Positions 8,859 to 19,310 of a DNA stretch of 64,000 nt are shown one piece after another (the stretch's first letter is position 1; each line of letters opens with the position of its first letter). The position numbers were made by a program, and so were the translations under genes. Origin of the DNA: Chitinophagaceae bacterium (GTDB lineage Bacteria > Bacteroidota > Bacteroidia > Chitinophagales > Chitinophagaceae); assembly GCA_024103425.1 (NCBI GenBank), contig JAGFIS010000024.1:62001-126000 (forward strand), given 5' to 3'. Below the pieces are notes generated by a model. The model was not told the origin of the DNA. It made no database searches and worked only from the letters and a program-made list of their open reading frames with translations.

Positions 8859-11800
8859 TTATTGCGACAGCGAAACCCTGATCTGTACACCTGCCCTGGT
8901 ATCCACCGTCGGTGCGGAAGAAGAGATATATGGACTGATCCTGCGCTGATCGAAGTATAACTTCACATTCACACGGTTGCTTATGTAGTAGTCAATTGTG
9001 GGACTGATAGAGATTTCTTTGCTTCCGTTGGTTGCAAAGCTGCTGTTTTGGTCCAGGCGGCTGTTGCTGGTAACGTTGTCTCTTATACGTATATCAAGCT
9101 GGAAGCGAATTTCGTTCTCAAGAGTCTTGGAGTCGCTCTTTATGAAAGGCAGTTTGAAAGGTAATTTCATGCCGCGTTTGCGATAGCTTCCACTGAATGT
9201 TAATTCGGTGGAGCGCACCTCACTTAGCTGGAAGTCAATTAAGCTGAGACTTAATTGTCGTGATTTGTTGTAATCAAATCTCAGGTTCAACTGGTTTGTG
9301 AAGCCCAAATCAATACCTACCAAGGGGCCAAACTGTTCCTGAATAGTAATGTTTGGAATCAGAAAGTAAGGAATATAATTGCCCGAAACTGAATCTATAA
9401 ATGAAGGGTAGTTATATTGGCTGATATCCTGATACCTCAAAGCAGAAGTGAAGTTGTTCATCCCTAGTGAAGCAGTATAAGCATGGTTGAGTGTAAAGTT
9501 GTTGAAGATTTTGTCGATTCCCGGAATACGGCTCAGACCTGTATAGGTCACCCTCCAGTTCGGTTTTGGCATAATACTTCTGAACGGATTAGATTTAATG
9601 TTTTCGTTCTGTTGGTGAATCAGGGATACTTTAGACGGATCTTGACCTGTGTAGGCTGCGAGGAACGCAGGTACCAGAACGTCGACTGCATATCGTCCGT
9701 ATCCTAAAGCATATCCGTCAGGATTAACCGGGTTACCCGCCTGTTGATTATAAGTATTCTGATCTCCCAATCGCTTGGAGATTATTGAGCGGTATTCTTC
9801 AAATTTGGTGAAGGTAGCCGAGATACGGTTGGGGTCGTATTTTTCAAACAGCGTATTGAATGCTATATAAGTAACATTAAAACTGCCTGATGCATAAGGG
9901 CTCAGATGGGCGAAGTTGTTACCTGTCCCGGTGCTGTCTTTAAACGTTTCTGAATAGCGTTTGGAGAAAGTCTTCTCCATATTGACATTGATAATCAAAT
10001 CTTGAATCGGCTCTAATTGTGCTCCTAAAGTAAGGCGTTGATCAAATGATTGTACGAAGAGATCGTTGAAGTTGGAATCACGTACGATCAATCCTTTTCC
10101 TGCAGCCCTGTTCAGCCAGTTGGTGTCAGGTTGGGCACCGAATACGAAGTCCAATCCGGGAGCCATGCTCTTGAAGTTCTGGCCGATAAACTTGGTACTG
10201 TCGGCATATCCCGGTAAACGGGTATTACTGTTGAGCGATAGGTTCCCGTTTACAGATTTGACACTCGTAAGCAGCTTGCCGACAAATCTGGCGATACCAG
10301 AAGACTGGAAACTATTGCCTTTTTTTGATGTATCAGATGTTGCAGCCTGTTTAGGTTGTTCAAGAGATCTCAGCCATTTGCTCTTTGAGTACAGTCTGTT
10401 GAAGTCCATCTGCAGGTTGGCCTCTTCCTGTTGACCATTCTCAAGGAAGTTACCCAGGTCGACTGCTAAACGGCTTGCGCCTATCCAGCGATAATTTGCA
10501 GTGTATCTCAGGTCGAGGTTAATCCAGTCGGTGATAGGAAACTTGCTCAGTGGTACAGCATAAGAAGCACTTGCTGTTTGGGTGAATGCTACATTACGAC
10601 CCCCTTTCCAGAAGTTTTTCCTGACGGTGTCTCGTTTCTCTTTGGTATCCAGTCTGCCGTAAGGTTCGTCCACCCTTGCGTTATTCAACGCCGTGTAATC
10701 CAGATTGAGCGAACGGGTTAGCTGCCATTTTAAGATATAGTTCCTGTCGAACGTAAAGTACTTATCGAAGGTTTCGGGCGTAGGATACTTTTCAATTCCT
10801 ATACTGCGTGGTTTGATTGCCCCAAACTGCCTGAAGATATCAGCTTTGAATGATAGCTGATTCGGTAGTGGATTGAAGTTGAAATCTTTGATAAGATCAA
10901 ACCAGTGCGTTTTCGTCTTCTTAAATAATTTCTTGAACGGCTCGATAAATTTAGGTTGAGGGGCATAGTTGTACGCGATGCCTCCTCTTTGTTTTGTTAC
11001 GGTATTGTATTCAATAAGCGGGCTTCTGGCTTCAGTCTTGGTATAAGCGTAACTGAAGTCGAAGTTCTCAATATCCCATAACTGAGGTTTCTTGTCGTTT
11101 GTTCTGTTTTTATGAACATTGGTGAAGCTGATTGTCTTAGCATTCGCATAGTCTATTGCATTTTTGCGGATGCTGTCTCTTTCCTGTGCTGATTGTGCAT
11201 ACTTCAGCTTTTCTTTCAATTTCAAATCCTTGTCGTACGGGTCATATTCCGGAGCGCTGCTCATTGTAGAAATACTGGCGAAGAATGGGATTGACAGCCC
11301 TGCTTCCTTTGGCAGTAGTTTGCCGAGTTCCAGGTTAGCAGCCACATCTATCTGTACAAAGTTATCTTTAAATCTCTCGTTAATTTTCTGCTCCAGATTC
11401 CCGAATCCGCTGCTGTGAGCATTGGCAGAAACGCTGATGGTCCCGAGATCGGCCAGGGTGGCGTCTAATCTTGCAAGCATTGCCCATCCGCCCTTATCAT
11501 CAATGGATGACATTCTCAGTTCGTTAAACCACAGTTCTCCCGTTGCTGCGGTAGCATGGGTATTTTCAACTCCCATCAGGATACCCTTGATTTCCCCGAG
11601 GTTTGGATTACCCATTACTGAATATATGTGACCATTAGGCTGTACTTCTGAATACATTGCATTGATCGGACGGTTAGACAGATTTCTCGCTGTCTTGATA
11701 GCCGTCAGCATTGCAAGGTCTAGATCCATTCTGTTCGATCTGATCCATAGCGTGTCATTATATTCATCGCTGTTCGGGTTAAGTCCTGAATTAAGGGGTG

Positions 11801-14800
11801 TTAATTGCAGCGGGATTCTAACTTCATAGTAGTTATTAACGAAGTCGTTACCGATGCGGATGACTGCAGTCAGGTCTCGATCGTTAAGTGTTGTCTCTCC
11901 ATCTTTTTCGGCGTGTATGTAGAGCTCCATCTTCTTGAATTGACGCAGGTCTCTGTTGGCGAAAGTCTGAAACACAGCTTTAGCATCGCCTTTCTGTAAG
12001 TTGTTGAATTGCAGTGAGAGCGATTGTTCGTTTTGCAATAAGTTAACACCGTTATTACTTAGAATCTGATCTCTTTCTATATCACGCGGTGTGCGGTAAG
12101 GAAGCGGTTGTCTCTTGTCGTTCTCCTCAATATTTACTGCACCGACATTAAAATCGTTAATGTCTGTTGCAGCATAATTTCCGGTAGTATCAAGTTTAAA
12201 CTGGAATTTTCTCCAGGTATTTCTTACCAGGTCAAGCTTTCCGAATCTTACGGTTACACTGTCTTCAAATCCGGTGAGGAACATCCTGATGAAACGAATC
12301 GATTTAAAGTCGGGTATGTTACCCACTTTAGCCCTGTAGCTATTGATGGGGATTCTGAACTGGTACCAGGTTTCGTTGCGCACACTATCATTCGGCAGTC
12401 TGACTCCCACCACTTTTTTGTCGACGATATAATTCGCGCCGATGGTCATTTCAGGGGCAGTCGGAGGCTTCAGGTGTACCATGTACTGGAAATATTCCTC
12501 AGTCTCGTTGAGGGTATTATCAGTATTGGCATCCTCCTGATCGGGATACATAGTCGCTGCAGAAGAAAACTGTGAATTGTTATCTGCCAGCGGCGAGTTG
12601 CCATGAGGATTGTTATATTTCTTATAACGTGTAAGGATACCTGCATTTTGAGCGTCTAAGGCATCGCCACGATAATACTGGTAGTTATCTGCTGAGGGGT
12701 CTGCCAAGGCATCCTGATACACCTTTGAGTTGGTCCCGAAATTGGCAGCCAGTACATTCAGGTAGTCATTCATTCTGACAACTCTTTCAGAAGAGTCGGT
12801 GAGCCCGTCAAAGCCGACATCCTGATAAGGTCTGTCTCTCGGATCGTTACTGAAGGCGTTGGTAACCTGCGTTGGATTGCGCGGTACGACTCCCCAGATA
12901 GACGAGTCGACCTGTGCCGGAAGGTTAGGAGTCGGCAGCCCGTTTTCGTAAAACCTTCTGGAGTCTTTCAGAACATCTTCGGAGATATTTCCAAGGTTGA
13001 TATAGAATTTTCCTCCTGAACTCATAGGGTTCATGATGAACGGATCTTGCACCCACATTTCAATGTACTCAATGTTGGCAGTTTCAAAGTCTGTCTGATC
13101 CAGCGAGCGCATTAACCCGCCCCATTTTGTTTTGGGTTGCAGCAGTTTACCGGCGGAATTAATTTTTGAAGGGTCGGCTTCGTAGTTATAAGGTCCTTTG
13201 TCTTGTGGGTAGAAGGAGAGGTCAAATGTTATCAATTGATTTTGACCGAAGTCAGTTGTCCTCTGTGGGAATATTTCAGTTTGAGAAACAGCACGCACCC
13301 TCGGATCTGATAATGCAACTTTATCACCACGCAGAGGGTTATTCATATTCTTCGGGTCCTGAAGTGTCGGCTCAATCTGGTACCAGGACAATGCTGCCCT
13401 GTTTTTACCGTAATCTAAAGAGTTGGAGACACTCGCTTCAGGGAAAAGAATATTTCCGAATTCGTCAGTCGCACCTTCAGGTGTGGAAGAAAGCATCCAG
13501 CTGATGGGCGGGAAACGCAGATCGATATTGCTGCGGCTTCCTTCGAAGTTGTCGATGTACACCACTCCTTTCTTACCCTTACCGATTTGCGGAGCATGGC
13601 CGGGCTTAAAGAAAGCACCTTCGGCATAACCGTTGACTGTTGATGGTGCATTGCTCGAATAAAAAGGTAATTTGTTGAGTAGTTTGGTCAGCCTCGGCAT
13701 GTCTTTACGATAGCTCACGTCGAGTCCGTACATCGTGTTGCGTATCGGATCTTCACCGTAATCTACTTTTGTGAAGAACGGACGTTCGCTCAGCCGCACC
13801 ATGGTACCGCCAATCGACAATTGTTCTTTGGCTGTATTCTTAAGGATATAATCTAATCGCAGACCAAGATAACTCTTTTGCTGCATGGCAAAAGCCGCGT
13901 TATTCTCGAAGTTGACATTGACCGGCAGGCCTGCGTTGATGATCGCCTGATTAATGATTTTGATCGTGCCCAGATCGTAGTTGATAGTGTAATCGACATT
14001 CTCGATCAATTGTCGTCCACCTGCTGTTACCGTTACAGATCCCGGTGGAATGTTGTAACCGATACTTATATCAGAAGAGGCCGATGTCTTTGAAGAGCCC
14101 TTAATCAGGAACCTGTCTAAGTTCGGGAAGCGGTTGATCGCTGTTGCTTTAATACTGTCGTACAGAGGGTAGTAAAGGCTGTCGGCTCCGTTTGCCGGAT
14201 TAGTGAATATTTTGCCTGACAGGTCGCGCCCGAAAGGTTCGAGGATGGGGAAGATAATACGGCTGTACTGGCTGAGTACTGTATAGCCTTCGACGAAGTC
14301 GAATATACCATCGGGTTGCGGGTCATTCTGATTGTTTAACCGGTCGAGATTTACTAACGATAACAACGGAGTTCCCTGGTTCAGATCACCGAAAGGTATA
14401 TAGCGCTTGGCGCCATATCCCGGTTCATCGTACAAAACATTCAATTCAAAATCCTGGCGATCGAGAGTACCGAAGCCAACACTGTACACATTTTTCATCA
14501 TCAGACCCCAAATCGGCAGGCTGGGCCTTTGAGAGGTAGCCTTCAATAATTTCAGGAAAAGGATTTTTTGATTGCTGGATGCTGAATCCGGTGGTACGTC
14601 TGTTGAGAATTCTCCCACCTGGTAAATTTTTCCGTTGTAAGAGTATTGATAGGCTACTGCAAGAATTTCATCAGCCTGAAGCGGTTGGCTCAATGACACG
14701 AAACCTACTCTCGGGTTATAGATGTATTGTGTACTATCTAACTTTCTAGCATAAGTTTTTTCAAAATCCTGTACCGGACTCAGCCCCATTGCAATAAGCT

Positions 14801-16019
14801 GATTGGTAATCAGAGAAGCATTCCGGTTGCTCGGATTGCTCAGGATGGTACTGTACTCACTGTTGGTGTTGTTATCAGGCAGGTTGCCTGTTACCGTAAA
14901 AGGAAAATACGGATTGTGTTCGCCAAGGTCCATCAAACCTACCACCTCTCTGGTATCGCGCGTAACACTGTTTTTATTAGTTACCCATACTTCCATTTTG
15001 AGTATCTGTACCGGAGTGGTAACAGCCGGCAGGTTGCTCATGACCTTATTGTAGTTCTCTTTAAAGAACTGACCTAATAGGAAGTGTCTGTTCTCTTCAT
15101 AATCATTTGCTTTGAATTCAAAGTCCTGCGCAGCAGCCCCGCCTTGCAGATTAACAGACTCTCTCTGAGATTTCTGACTGGAGACTACACCCGTAATGAA
15201 GAGCCTTCCAAACTGCAACTGTGTTTTTATCCCAAACAGGGATTGCGATCCGGGGATTAATGTGCTCTTGCTGGGCAGTGATACGTTCCCTGCTTCAAAC
15301 CGTTTGAGGATTTCATCGTCCTTGCCGTTGTAATCCAATTTCAACTGATTCATGAAATCGAGGTTGGCAAGAGTATTATAGCTGATGGGGAATTTCAATT
15401 TATCTCCGATGTTGGCGTTGATGTTTAACTGTGCACCCATATCGAAGTCAAAGCCTCCGTTCTTCCTCGCTCTTTCAGGCAGGGTCGGATTCTTGATGTT
15501 TTGCCCCTGATAGCCTGCAGTGATGTCGATATTACCCTGGGGTTCGATTTCAATCTTTCCGTTACCGAACAGTCTGTTGAACAGGCTTTCTTTCAGAGAA
15601 AGTTTCGGCCGGATATTTCCACGGTTAAGCATGCTGAGGGTATTACTCCTTTGCTGGAAGTAATTTATTTCCTGTTTTCTACCCATCAGTTTCATGAATT
15701 CCTCCTGCGTATAGGTAGTTGGAATCCGGTAATAGCGATCGCCGATTTTTTCAAAAACGGTATATGTTTTTGTTTCCGGATCGTAAGCTACCGAGTCAGT
15801 AATATTCTTGGGAGCCTTGAGATCGAAAATTGAAGGACGTCCTGAGAGGAAATCACCGCGTCTGTCTTGTAAACGGAAGGGCAGGGTATCTCTTGAAGAT
15901 TGTTGGGTGTTAGAAGTGGTTTGAGCATCGGCAAAGTATACCCAATTCATCGCCAGCGCAAGCAACAAACCATATATTTTTAATCCTTTTAAAAGATTAA
16001 AAGTTTTCTTCAGAAGCAT
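8859..16019 (-). CDS. sprA: SprA, outer-membrane translocon of the type IX secretion system
   Basis: This 2386-residue protein matches the exceptional size of SprA/Sov (about 2,400 residues in Flavobacterium), the ~36-strand barrel through which type IX cargo leaves the cell and which is needed for gliding. It has an N-terminal hydrophobic signal ending AQT, then SprA-type blocks such as LFGNGKIEIEPQGNIDITAGYQGQNIKNP, GKGKKGVVYIDNFEGSRSNIDLR and GEIKGILMGVENTHATAATGELWFNELRMSSIDDKGGWAMLARLDATLADLGTISV. The C-terminus alternates polar and aromatic residues as in barrel strands and ends VSLSQ. ruvA lies 30 bases upstream on the same strand, an arrangement common in this phylum, so the two are probably co-transcribed. 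GldH and two T9SS cargo proteins elsewhere in the window fit an active system. Confidence 0.95.
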   Translation of the reverse strand: MLLKKTFNLLKGLKIYGLLLALAMNWVYFADAQTTSNTQQSSRDTLPFRLQDRRGDFLSGRPSIFDLKAPKNITDSVAYDPETKTYTVFEKIGDRYYRIPTTYTQEEFMKLMGRKQEINYFQQRSNTLSMLNRGNIRPKLSLKESLFNRLFGNGKIEIEPQGNIDITAGYQGQNIKNPTLPERARKNGGFDFDMGAQLNINANIGDKLKFPISYNTLANLDFMNQLKLDYNGKDDEILKRFEAGNVSLPSKSTLIPGSQSLFGIKTQLQFGRLFITGVVSSQKSQRESVNLQGGAAAQDFEFKANDYEENRHFLLGQFFKENYNKVMSNLPAVTTPVQILKMEVWVTNKNSVTRDTREVVGLMDLGEHNPYFPFTVTGNLPDNNTNSEYSTILSNPSNRNASLITNQLIAMGLSPVQDFEKTYARKLDSTQYIYNPRVGFVSLSQPLQADEILAVAYQYSYNGKIYQVGEFSTDVPPDSASSNQKILFLKLLKATSQRPSLPIWGLMMKNVYSVGFGTLDRQDFELNVLYDEPGYGAKRYIPFGDLNQGTPLLSLVNLDRLNNQNDPQPDGIFDFVEGYTVLSQYSRIIFPILEPFGRDLSGKIFTNPANGADSLYYPLYDSIKATAINRFPNLDRFLIKGSSKTSASSDISIGYNIPPGSVTVTAGGRQLIENVDYTINYDLGTIKIINQAIINAGLPVNVNFENNAAFAMQQKSYLGLRLDYILKNTAKEQLSIGGTMVRLSERPFFTKVDYGEDPIRNTMYGLDVSYRKDMPRLTKLLNKLPFYSSNAPSTVNGYAEGAFFKPGHAPQIGKGKKGVVYIDNFEGSRSNIDLRFPPISWMLSSTPEGATDEFGNILFPEASVSNSLDYGKNRAALSWYQIEPTLQDPKNMNNPLRGDKVALSDPRVRAVSQTEIFPQRTTDFGQNQLITFDLSFYPQDKGPYNYEADPSKINSAGKLLQPKTKWGGLMRSLDQTDFETANIEYIEMWVQDPFIMNPMSSGGKFYINLGNISEDVLKDSRRFYENGLPTPNLPAQVDSSIWGVVPRNPTQVTNAFSNDPRDRPYQDVGFDGLTDSSERVVRMNDYLNVLAANFGTNSKVYQDALADPSADNYQYYRGDALDAQNAGILTRYKKYNNPHGNSPLADNNSQFSSAATMYPDQEDANTDNTLNETEEYFQYMVHLKPPTAPEMTIGANYIVDKKVVGVRLPNDSVRNETWYQFRIPINSYRAKVGNIPDFKSIRFIRMFLTGFEDSVTVRFGKLDLVRNTWRKFQFKLDTTGNYAATDINDFNVGAVNIEENDKRQPLPYRTPRDIERDQILSNNGVNLLQNEQSLSLQFNNLQKGDAKAVFQTFANRDLRQFKKMELYIHAEKDGETTLNDRDLTAVIRIGNDFVNNYYEVRIPLQLTPLNSGLNPNSDEYNDTLWIRSNRMDLDLAMLTAIKTARNLSNRPINAMYSEVQPNGHIYSVMGNPNLGEIKGILMGVENTHATAATGELWFNELRMSSIDDKGGWAMLARLDATLADLGTISVSANAHSSGFGNLEQKINERFKDNFVQIDVAANLELGKLLPKEAGLSIPFFASISTMSSAPEYDPYDKDLKLKEKLKYAQSAQERDSIRKNAIDYANAKTISFTNVHKNRTNDKKPQLWDIENFDFSYAYTKTEARSPLIEYNTVTKQRGGIAYNYAPQPKFIEPFKKLFKKTKTHWFDLIKDFNFNPLPNQLSFKADIFRQFGAIKPRSIGIEKYPTPETFDKYFTFDRNYILKWQLTRSLNLDYTALNNARVDEPYGRLDTKEKRDTVRKNFWKGGRNVAFTQTASASYAVPLSKFPITDWINLDLRYTANYRWIGASRLAVDLGNFLENGQQEEANLQMDFNRLYSKSKWLRSLEQPKQAATSDTSKKGNSFQSSGIARFVGKLLTSVKSVNGNLSLNSNTRLPGYADSTKFIGQNFKSMAPGLDFVFGAQPDTNWLNRAAGKGLIVRDSNFNDLFVQSFDQRLTLGAQLEPIQDLIINVNMEKTFSKRYSETFKDSTGTGNNFAHLSPYASGSFNVTYIAFNTLFEKYDPNRISATFTKFEEYRSIISKRLGDQNTYNQQAGNPVNPDGYALGYGRYAVDVLVPAFLAAYTGQDPSKVSLIHQQNENIKSNPFRSIMPKPNWRVTYTGLSRIPGIDKIFNNFTLNHAYTASLGMNNFTSALRYQDISQYNYPSFIDSVSGNYIPYFLIPNITIQEQFGPLVGIDLGFTNQLNLRFDYNKSRQLSLSLIDFQLSEVRSTELTFSGSYRKRGMKLPFKLPFIKSDSKTLENEIRFQLDIRIRDNVTSNSRLDQNSSFATNGSKEISISPTIDYYISNRVNVKLYFDQRRISPYISSSAPTVDTRAGVQIRVSLSQ

Positions 16020-16049
16020 CCAACAGTCAAATTATTGGGTAGAATTGGG

Positions 16050-16637
16050 TCAAATGGCTTTGAGCGCTTTTTTAATGAGTTCTTCTAAATCTGTTATAGA
16101 ATTATCGGATTGTGTTACTTTTTTAATGGCCTGGTCGGCTACCGGCCTTGAAATACCGAGAGCTACCAATGCATTTAACGCATCAAAGCTCAAAGTATTG
16201 TTGTAAGCTCCGGTTGAAATCGTTTGATTTTCTGAGACTTTACCTATTTTGTCTTTTAATTCCAAAATTAACCTTTCGGCGGTTTTTTTCCCAATTCCTT
16301 TTACTGATTGCAGGATTTTGGGGTCGTTCATGGCAATCGCAGTGGTAATTTCGTCGGGTTTCATCCCCGAAAGCATCATTCTGGCAGTTGCCGCACCCAC
16401 TCCGGAGACGCTGATGAGCAGTGTAAACATGTCTTTTTCAGCTGCATCCGAAAAACCGTAAAGTGTGTGTCCGTCTTCTTTTACCTGATAGTAAATCAAT
16501 AGTTTGCCCTTATCGAGATTCTGAATTTTTGAATATGTATTCAGGCTGATATTCACCTCGTAGCCTACACCGTTAACATCTACATAAACTGTAGTGGGGG
16601 ATTTATAAGTGAAAATACCGTTCAGATAGGCAATCAT
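16050..16637 (-). CDS. ruvA: Holliday junction branch-migration protein RuvA
   Basis: RuvA tetramers hold the four-way junction open for the RuvB motors. At 195 residues it is close to the usual ~200. Domain I is the OB fold (MIAYLNGIFTYKSPTTVYVDVNGVGYEVNI). Domain II carries two helix-hairpin-helix motifs (LLISVSGVGAATARMML and ILQSVKGIGKKTAERLILELKDKI). A short domain III for RuvB contact follows (ALNALVALGISRPVADQAIKKV). It heads an operon with sprA. ruvB and ruvC are not in the window. Confidence 0.96.
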   Translation of the reverse strand: MIAYLNGIFTYKSPTTVYVDVNGVGYEVNISLNTYSKIQNLDKGKLLIYYQVKEDGHTLYGFSDAAEKDMFTLLISVSGVGAATARMMLSGMKPDEITTAIAMNDPKILQSVKGIGKKTAERLILELKDKIGKVSENQTISTGAYNNTLSFDALNALVALGISRPVADQAIKKVTQSDNSITDLEELIKKALKAI

Positions 16638-16657
16638 ATTGTTTTTTATAGGGCTGC

Positions 16658-16685
16658 CAAAAATAAGGATTTACACCGAATGCAA
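16658..16685 (-). promoter_or_regulatory. ruvA-sprA promoter
   Basis: The minus strand reads TTG, 17 bases, then TATTTTTG, a good match to TTG-N17..23-TAnnTTTG. The -7 box ends 21 bases before the ruvA ATG, so the leader is short. Confidence 0.6.
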
Positions 16686-16762
16686 TAAAATATTACCCGT
16701 GGGTGAAGTCAGTTTTCGCCAACTTTTTGTGAAATGATTTCCGGAAGCTCGTGGAATAACAG

Positions 16763-18109
16763 TTACCCTGCTACTCCTACACCGGATTGAAACAGTGCCT
16801 TTCCTTTCTCAAAAAAGCCCTTCATTTCTTCTTCGGGTACCAGCACGCCACCTGTCGACCAGGCAATATGGATGATATTGCCTGGATTGATGTTATGCTG
16901 CCTGATGTAATCTGTTTGTCCGATTCTGTGCGGACCGATCAGTCCGGCAGTTGCCGATGGTTCTATGAAAATATTTTCGCTTGTTCCCAGTTGATACAGC
17001 AGCCGGAAGAGTTCATCATCTTCCATTGTATAACATCCACTGATCAGCAGTTTGCTGATGGGAGAGGCGAAAGCTGAAGATCTGCCGACCGCAAGTCCGT
17101 CTGCTTCTGTTCTGTTGTCCAATCCGATATCGTGCACGCTGATCTTCTCCATTTTGCCTGTGAGCAATCCTGTCAGTACTGCGGGAGAGTGAGTGGGCTC
17201 GACAAAAAAGCAGTGGGCACTGTCGCCAAACACCTGTCTTAGACCAAATGCTACCCCTCCGGGTGAACCTCCAACTCCGCAAGGTTGGTAAACAAACAAA
17301 GGATGCTCATCATCTACCTTGACATTGAGTTCTTCCAGTTGTTTTTGTAATCTGAATGCAGCCACACTGTACCCAAGGTAGAGGTACTTAGAGTTTTCGT
17401 CGTCTACAAAGTATCCTTTCGGGTCTGCATGGGTAGCAGCGCGCCCGTTGTTAATTGCCTCTTCAAAGTCGCCTTCAAATTCCAAAACAGTTGCACCCTT
17501 TGTGCGCAGTAAGTTTTTCTTCCATGCTTTTGCATCAGCCGACATGTAAACAGATACTTTGAAACCCAGTTTTGCGCTGATGATACCAATGCTTAATCCG
17601 AGATTTCCTGTTGAGCCGACTCCAATGGAATATTGACTGAAAAAGTCTTTAAATCTGTCTTCTGTCAGTATTTCGTAGTTATCTGTTTTTTTGAGTAATC
17701 CTTGTTCGATTGCGAGTTGTTCCGCATAATGCAAAACTTCAAAAATGCCTCCTCTTGCCTTGATAGACCCTGCGACCAACAGTTCATTATCGCATTTCAG
17801 AAAGAGCCTTCCCCCTGGAGCGAACGAATTATTTTCAACCAACGATTGTTGCATTCGGGGTATTTCCCTGAGAGGTGACTCTATGATACCTTTTGTTTTT
17901 TGTAACTCGGGGAATGCTTTTGCCAGATATGGTGCAAACCTGTGCCACAAAGCTTCAGCATCATTCATATCGTGTATATTCAGCGGCAGCGATTTGATAT
18001 CCGACATTTTTTGTTTGTATGGATTCAGCCACGTAACAGGTTTAAGTTGAATAATATCTTCCAAAAGAGGATAGTCGTGAGTCCATTTTTTCAAGTCTGA
18101 GAAAGGCAT
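16763..18109 (-). CDS. dsdA: D-serine ammonia-lyase (D-serine dehydratase)
   Basis: This PLP enzyme turns D-serine into pyruvate and ammonia. The 448 residues match the ~440 of E. coli DsdA. The PLP-binding lysine is in LVAGSIKARGGIFEVL, the phosphate-binding loop in IGVGSTGNLGLSIGI, and typical blocks are YFVDDENSKYLYLGYSVAAFRL and VYQPCGVGGSPGGVAFGLRQVFGDSAHCFFVEPTHSP. It is cytoplasmic and stands alone: no dsdC-type regulator or D-serine permease lies beside it. Its likely role is detoxification or use of D-serine. Confidence 0.93.
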   Translation of the reverse strand: MPFSDLKKWTHDYPLLEDIIQLKPVTWLNPYKQKMSDIKSLPLNIHDMNDAEALWHRFAPYLAKAFPELQKTKGIIESPLREIPRMQQSLVENNSFAPGGRLFLKCDNELLVAGSIKARGGIFEVLHYAEQLAIEQGLLKKTDNYEILTEDRFKDFFSQYSIGVGSTGNLGLSIGIISAKLGFKVSVYMSADAKAWKKNLLRTKGATVLEFEGDFEEAINNGRAATHADPKGYFVDDENSKYLYLGYSVAAFRLQKQLEELNVKVDDEHPLFVYQPCGVGGSPGGVAFGLRQVFGDSAHCFFVEPTHSPAVLTGLLTGKMEKISVHDIGLDNRTEADGLAVGRSSAFASPISKLLISGCYTMEDDELFRLLYQLGTSENIFIEPSATAGLIGPHRIGQTDYIRQHNINPGNIIHIAWSTGGVLVPEEEMKGFFEKGKALFQSGVGVAG

Positions 18110-18337
18110 AATCGTTTCTGTTTTAATGATATATCTCGTTTAACATCAATTTCGGAGCCAAATTACCTGTATAAAGCTCAATTAACTGCAAGAGTCGTTG
18201 TCGAATTGAGGAAAGAATGAAGATTCATGGTATTTGGGAGCTGATTTCTATGCAATTGAGTACAAGAGCAAGTTGTTTCGTTTGTAAAATATTTATGGAT
18301 TTTTTCTTTCCCGACAATCTATAGAGAAAACGGGGTT

Positions 18338-19159
18338 ATGGATGCAACACAAATTCTACGAACAGATATACTGGATATTCTCTTTGAGGGAAGAAACAAA
18401 GCCTATGGTGCTTATGAGCTTCGCAGAACCTATAACGGAAGGATGGGGAAAGCCTTAGCAGGAATGGTACTCATTACGCTTTCTGTGATATTTTACCAGT
18501 CTTACACCACCAGTCATCAACGGCAGGTTGTAGTGCCTGTGATTGATACGGGCGATGTTTTTGTCCGTCCTGCCGAGAAGGAGAAAGATGTTTTCATACC
18601 GCCGGAGTTACCGAAAGTCATACAAAAACCTGCTCAAACTATGGAGTCGGTTCAATTCACCAAGATCAGAATCGTGAAAGATAATGAAGTAGTCAATCCG
18701 CTTGCAGATATAGAACAAATACAGAATGCGGTTATTGATGTGAAGACTATGAAAGGAGACGAGTTTAGAGATGTCATATTACCGCCATCAGAGCCTGAAG
18801 GTACCAACGTGGTCTTTTCTCCCGTGAGTGAAAAAAAGAGCGATGAGCCCTTAGTGAAAGTAGAAATAGATGCTTCTTTCCCCGGTGGGAATGAGGCGTG
18901 GAGGAAATATTTAGAGAAGGCTGTTCTGTCTGCCTCTGATGATTTCTCGGATGCAGACTATGGCTCTGTAATCGTAAAATTTGTTGTCGATGTAGATGGA
19001 AAGGTAAGCGATGTCCATGCTTTGAATATGAAAGGTTCCAAACTGGCAGAGATTGCGGTAAATGCGATAAGGAGAGGACCGAAATGGATTCCCGCGCAGC
19101 AAAACGGAAGGCTTGTAAAAGCGTGGAGATTACAGCCGGTAACATTGCAGAGACCGTAG
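18338..19159 (+). CDS. TonB-family energy transducer
   Basis: The 273-residue protein opens with the Bacteroidota TonB signature (ILDILFEGRNKAYGAYELRRTY). It has one membrane helix (about residues 35-53), a Pro/Lys/Glu-rich periplasmic spacer, and a C-terminal TonB domain (VKFVVDVDGKVSDVHALNMKGSKLAEIAVNAIRRGPKWIPAQQNGRLV). It would couple the proton-motive force to outer-membrane receptors. ExbB and ExbD are not adjacent, so this is probably one of several TonB paralogues. Confidence 0.88.
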   Translation: MDATQILRTDILDILFEGRNKAYGAYELRRTYNGRMGKALAGMVLITLSVIFYQSYTTSHQRQVVVPVIDTGDVFVRPAEKEKDVFIPPELPKVIQKPAQTMESVQFTKIRIVKDNEVVNPLADIEQIQNAVIDVKTMKGDEFRDVILPPSEPEGTNVVFSPVSEKKSDEPLVKVEIDASFPGGNEAWRKYLEKAVLSASDDFSDADYGSVIVKFVVDVDGKVSDVHALNMKGSKLAEIAVNAIRRGPKWIPAQQNGRLVKAWRLQPVTLQRP

Positions 19160-19310
19160 TAGTCGTGATTTATTTTTACTGATTTTTTCTCAACCCGAAA
19201 GTCTTTCAATTCTGAGCAAAAAAACACTTCACAGAGTGCGTTAATTTAAAGTTGGAACTTCTTTTATTAACTATTTGTACTTTTATCGCCGTAATAATGC
19301 ACGACGATAA

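Noticed and set aside
12108..12575. Plus-strand open frame of 155 codons inside sprA
   Set aside because: It is antisense to a well-supported gene and has no recognisable domain or start context.
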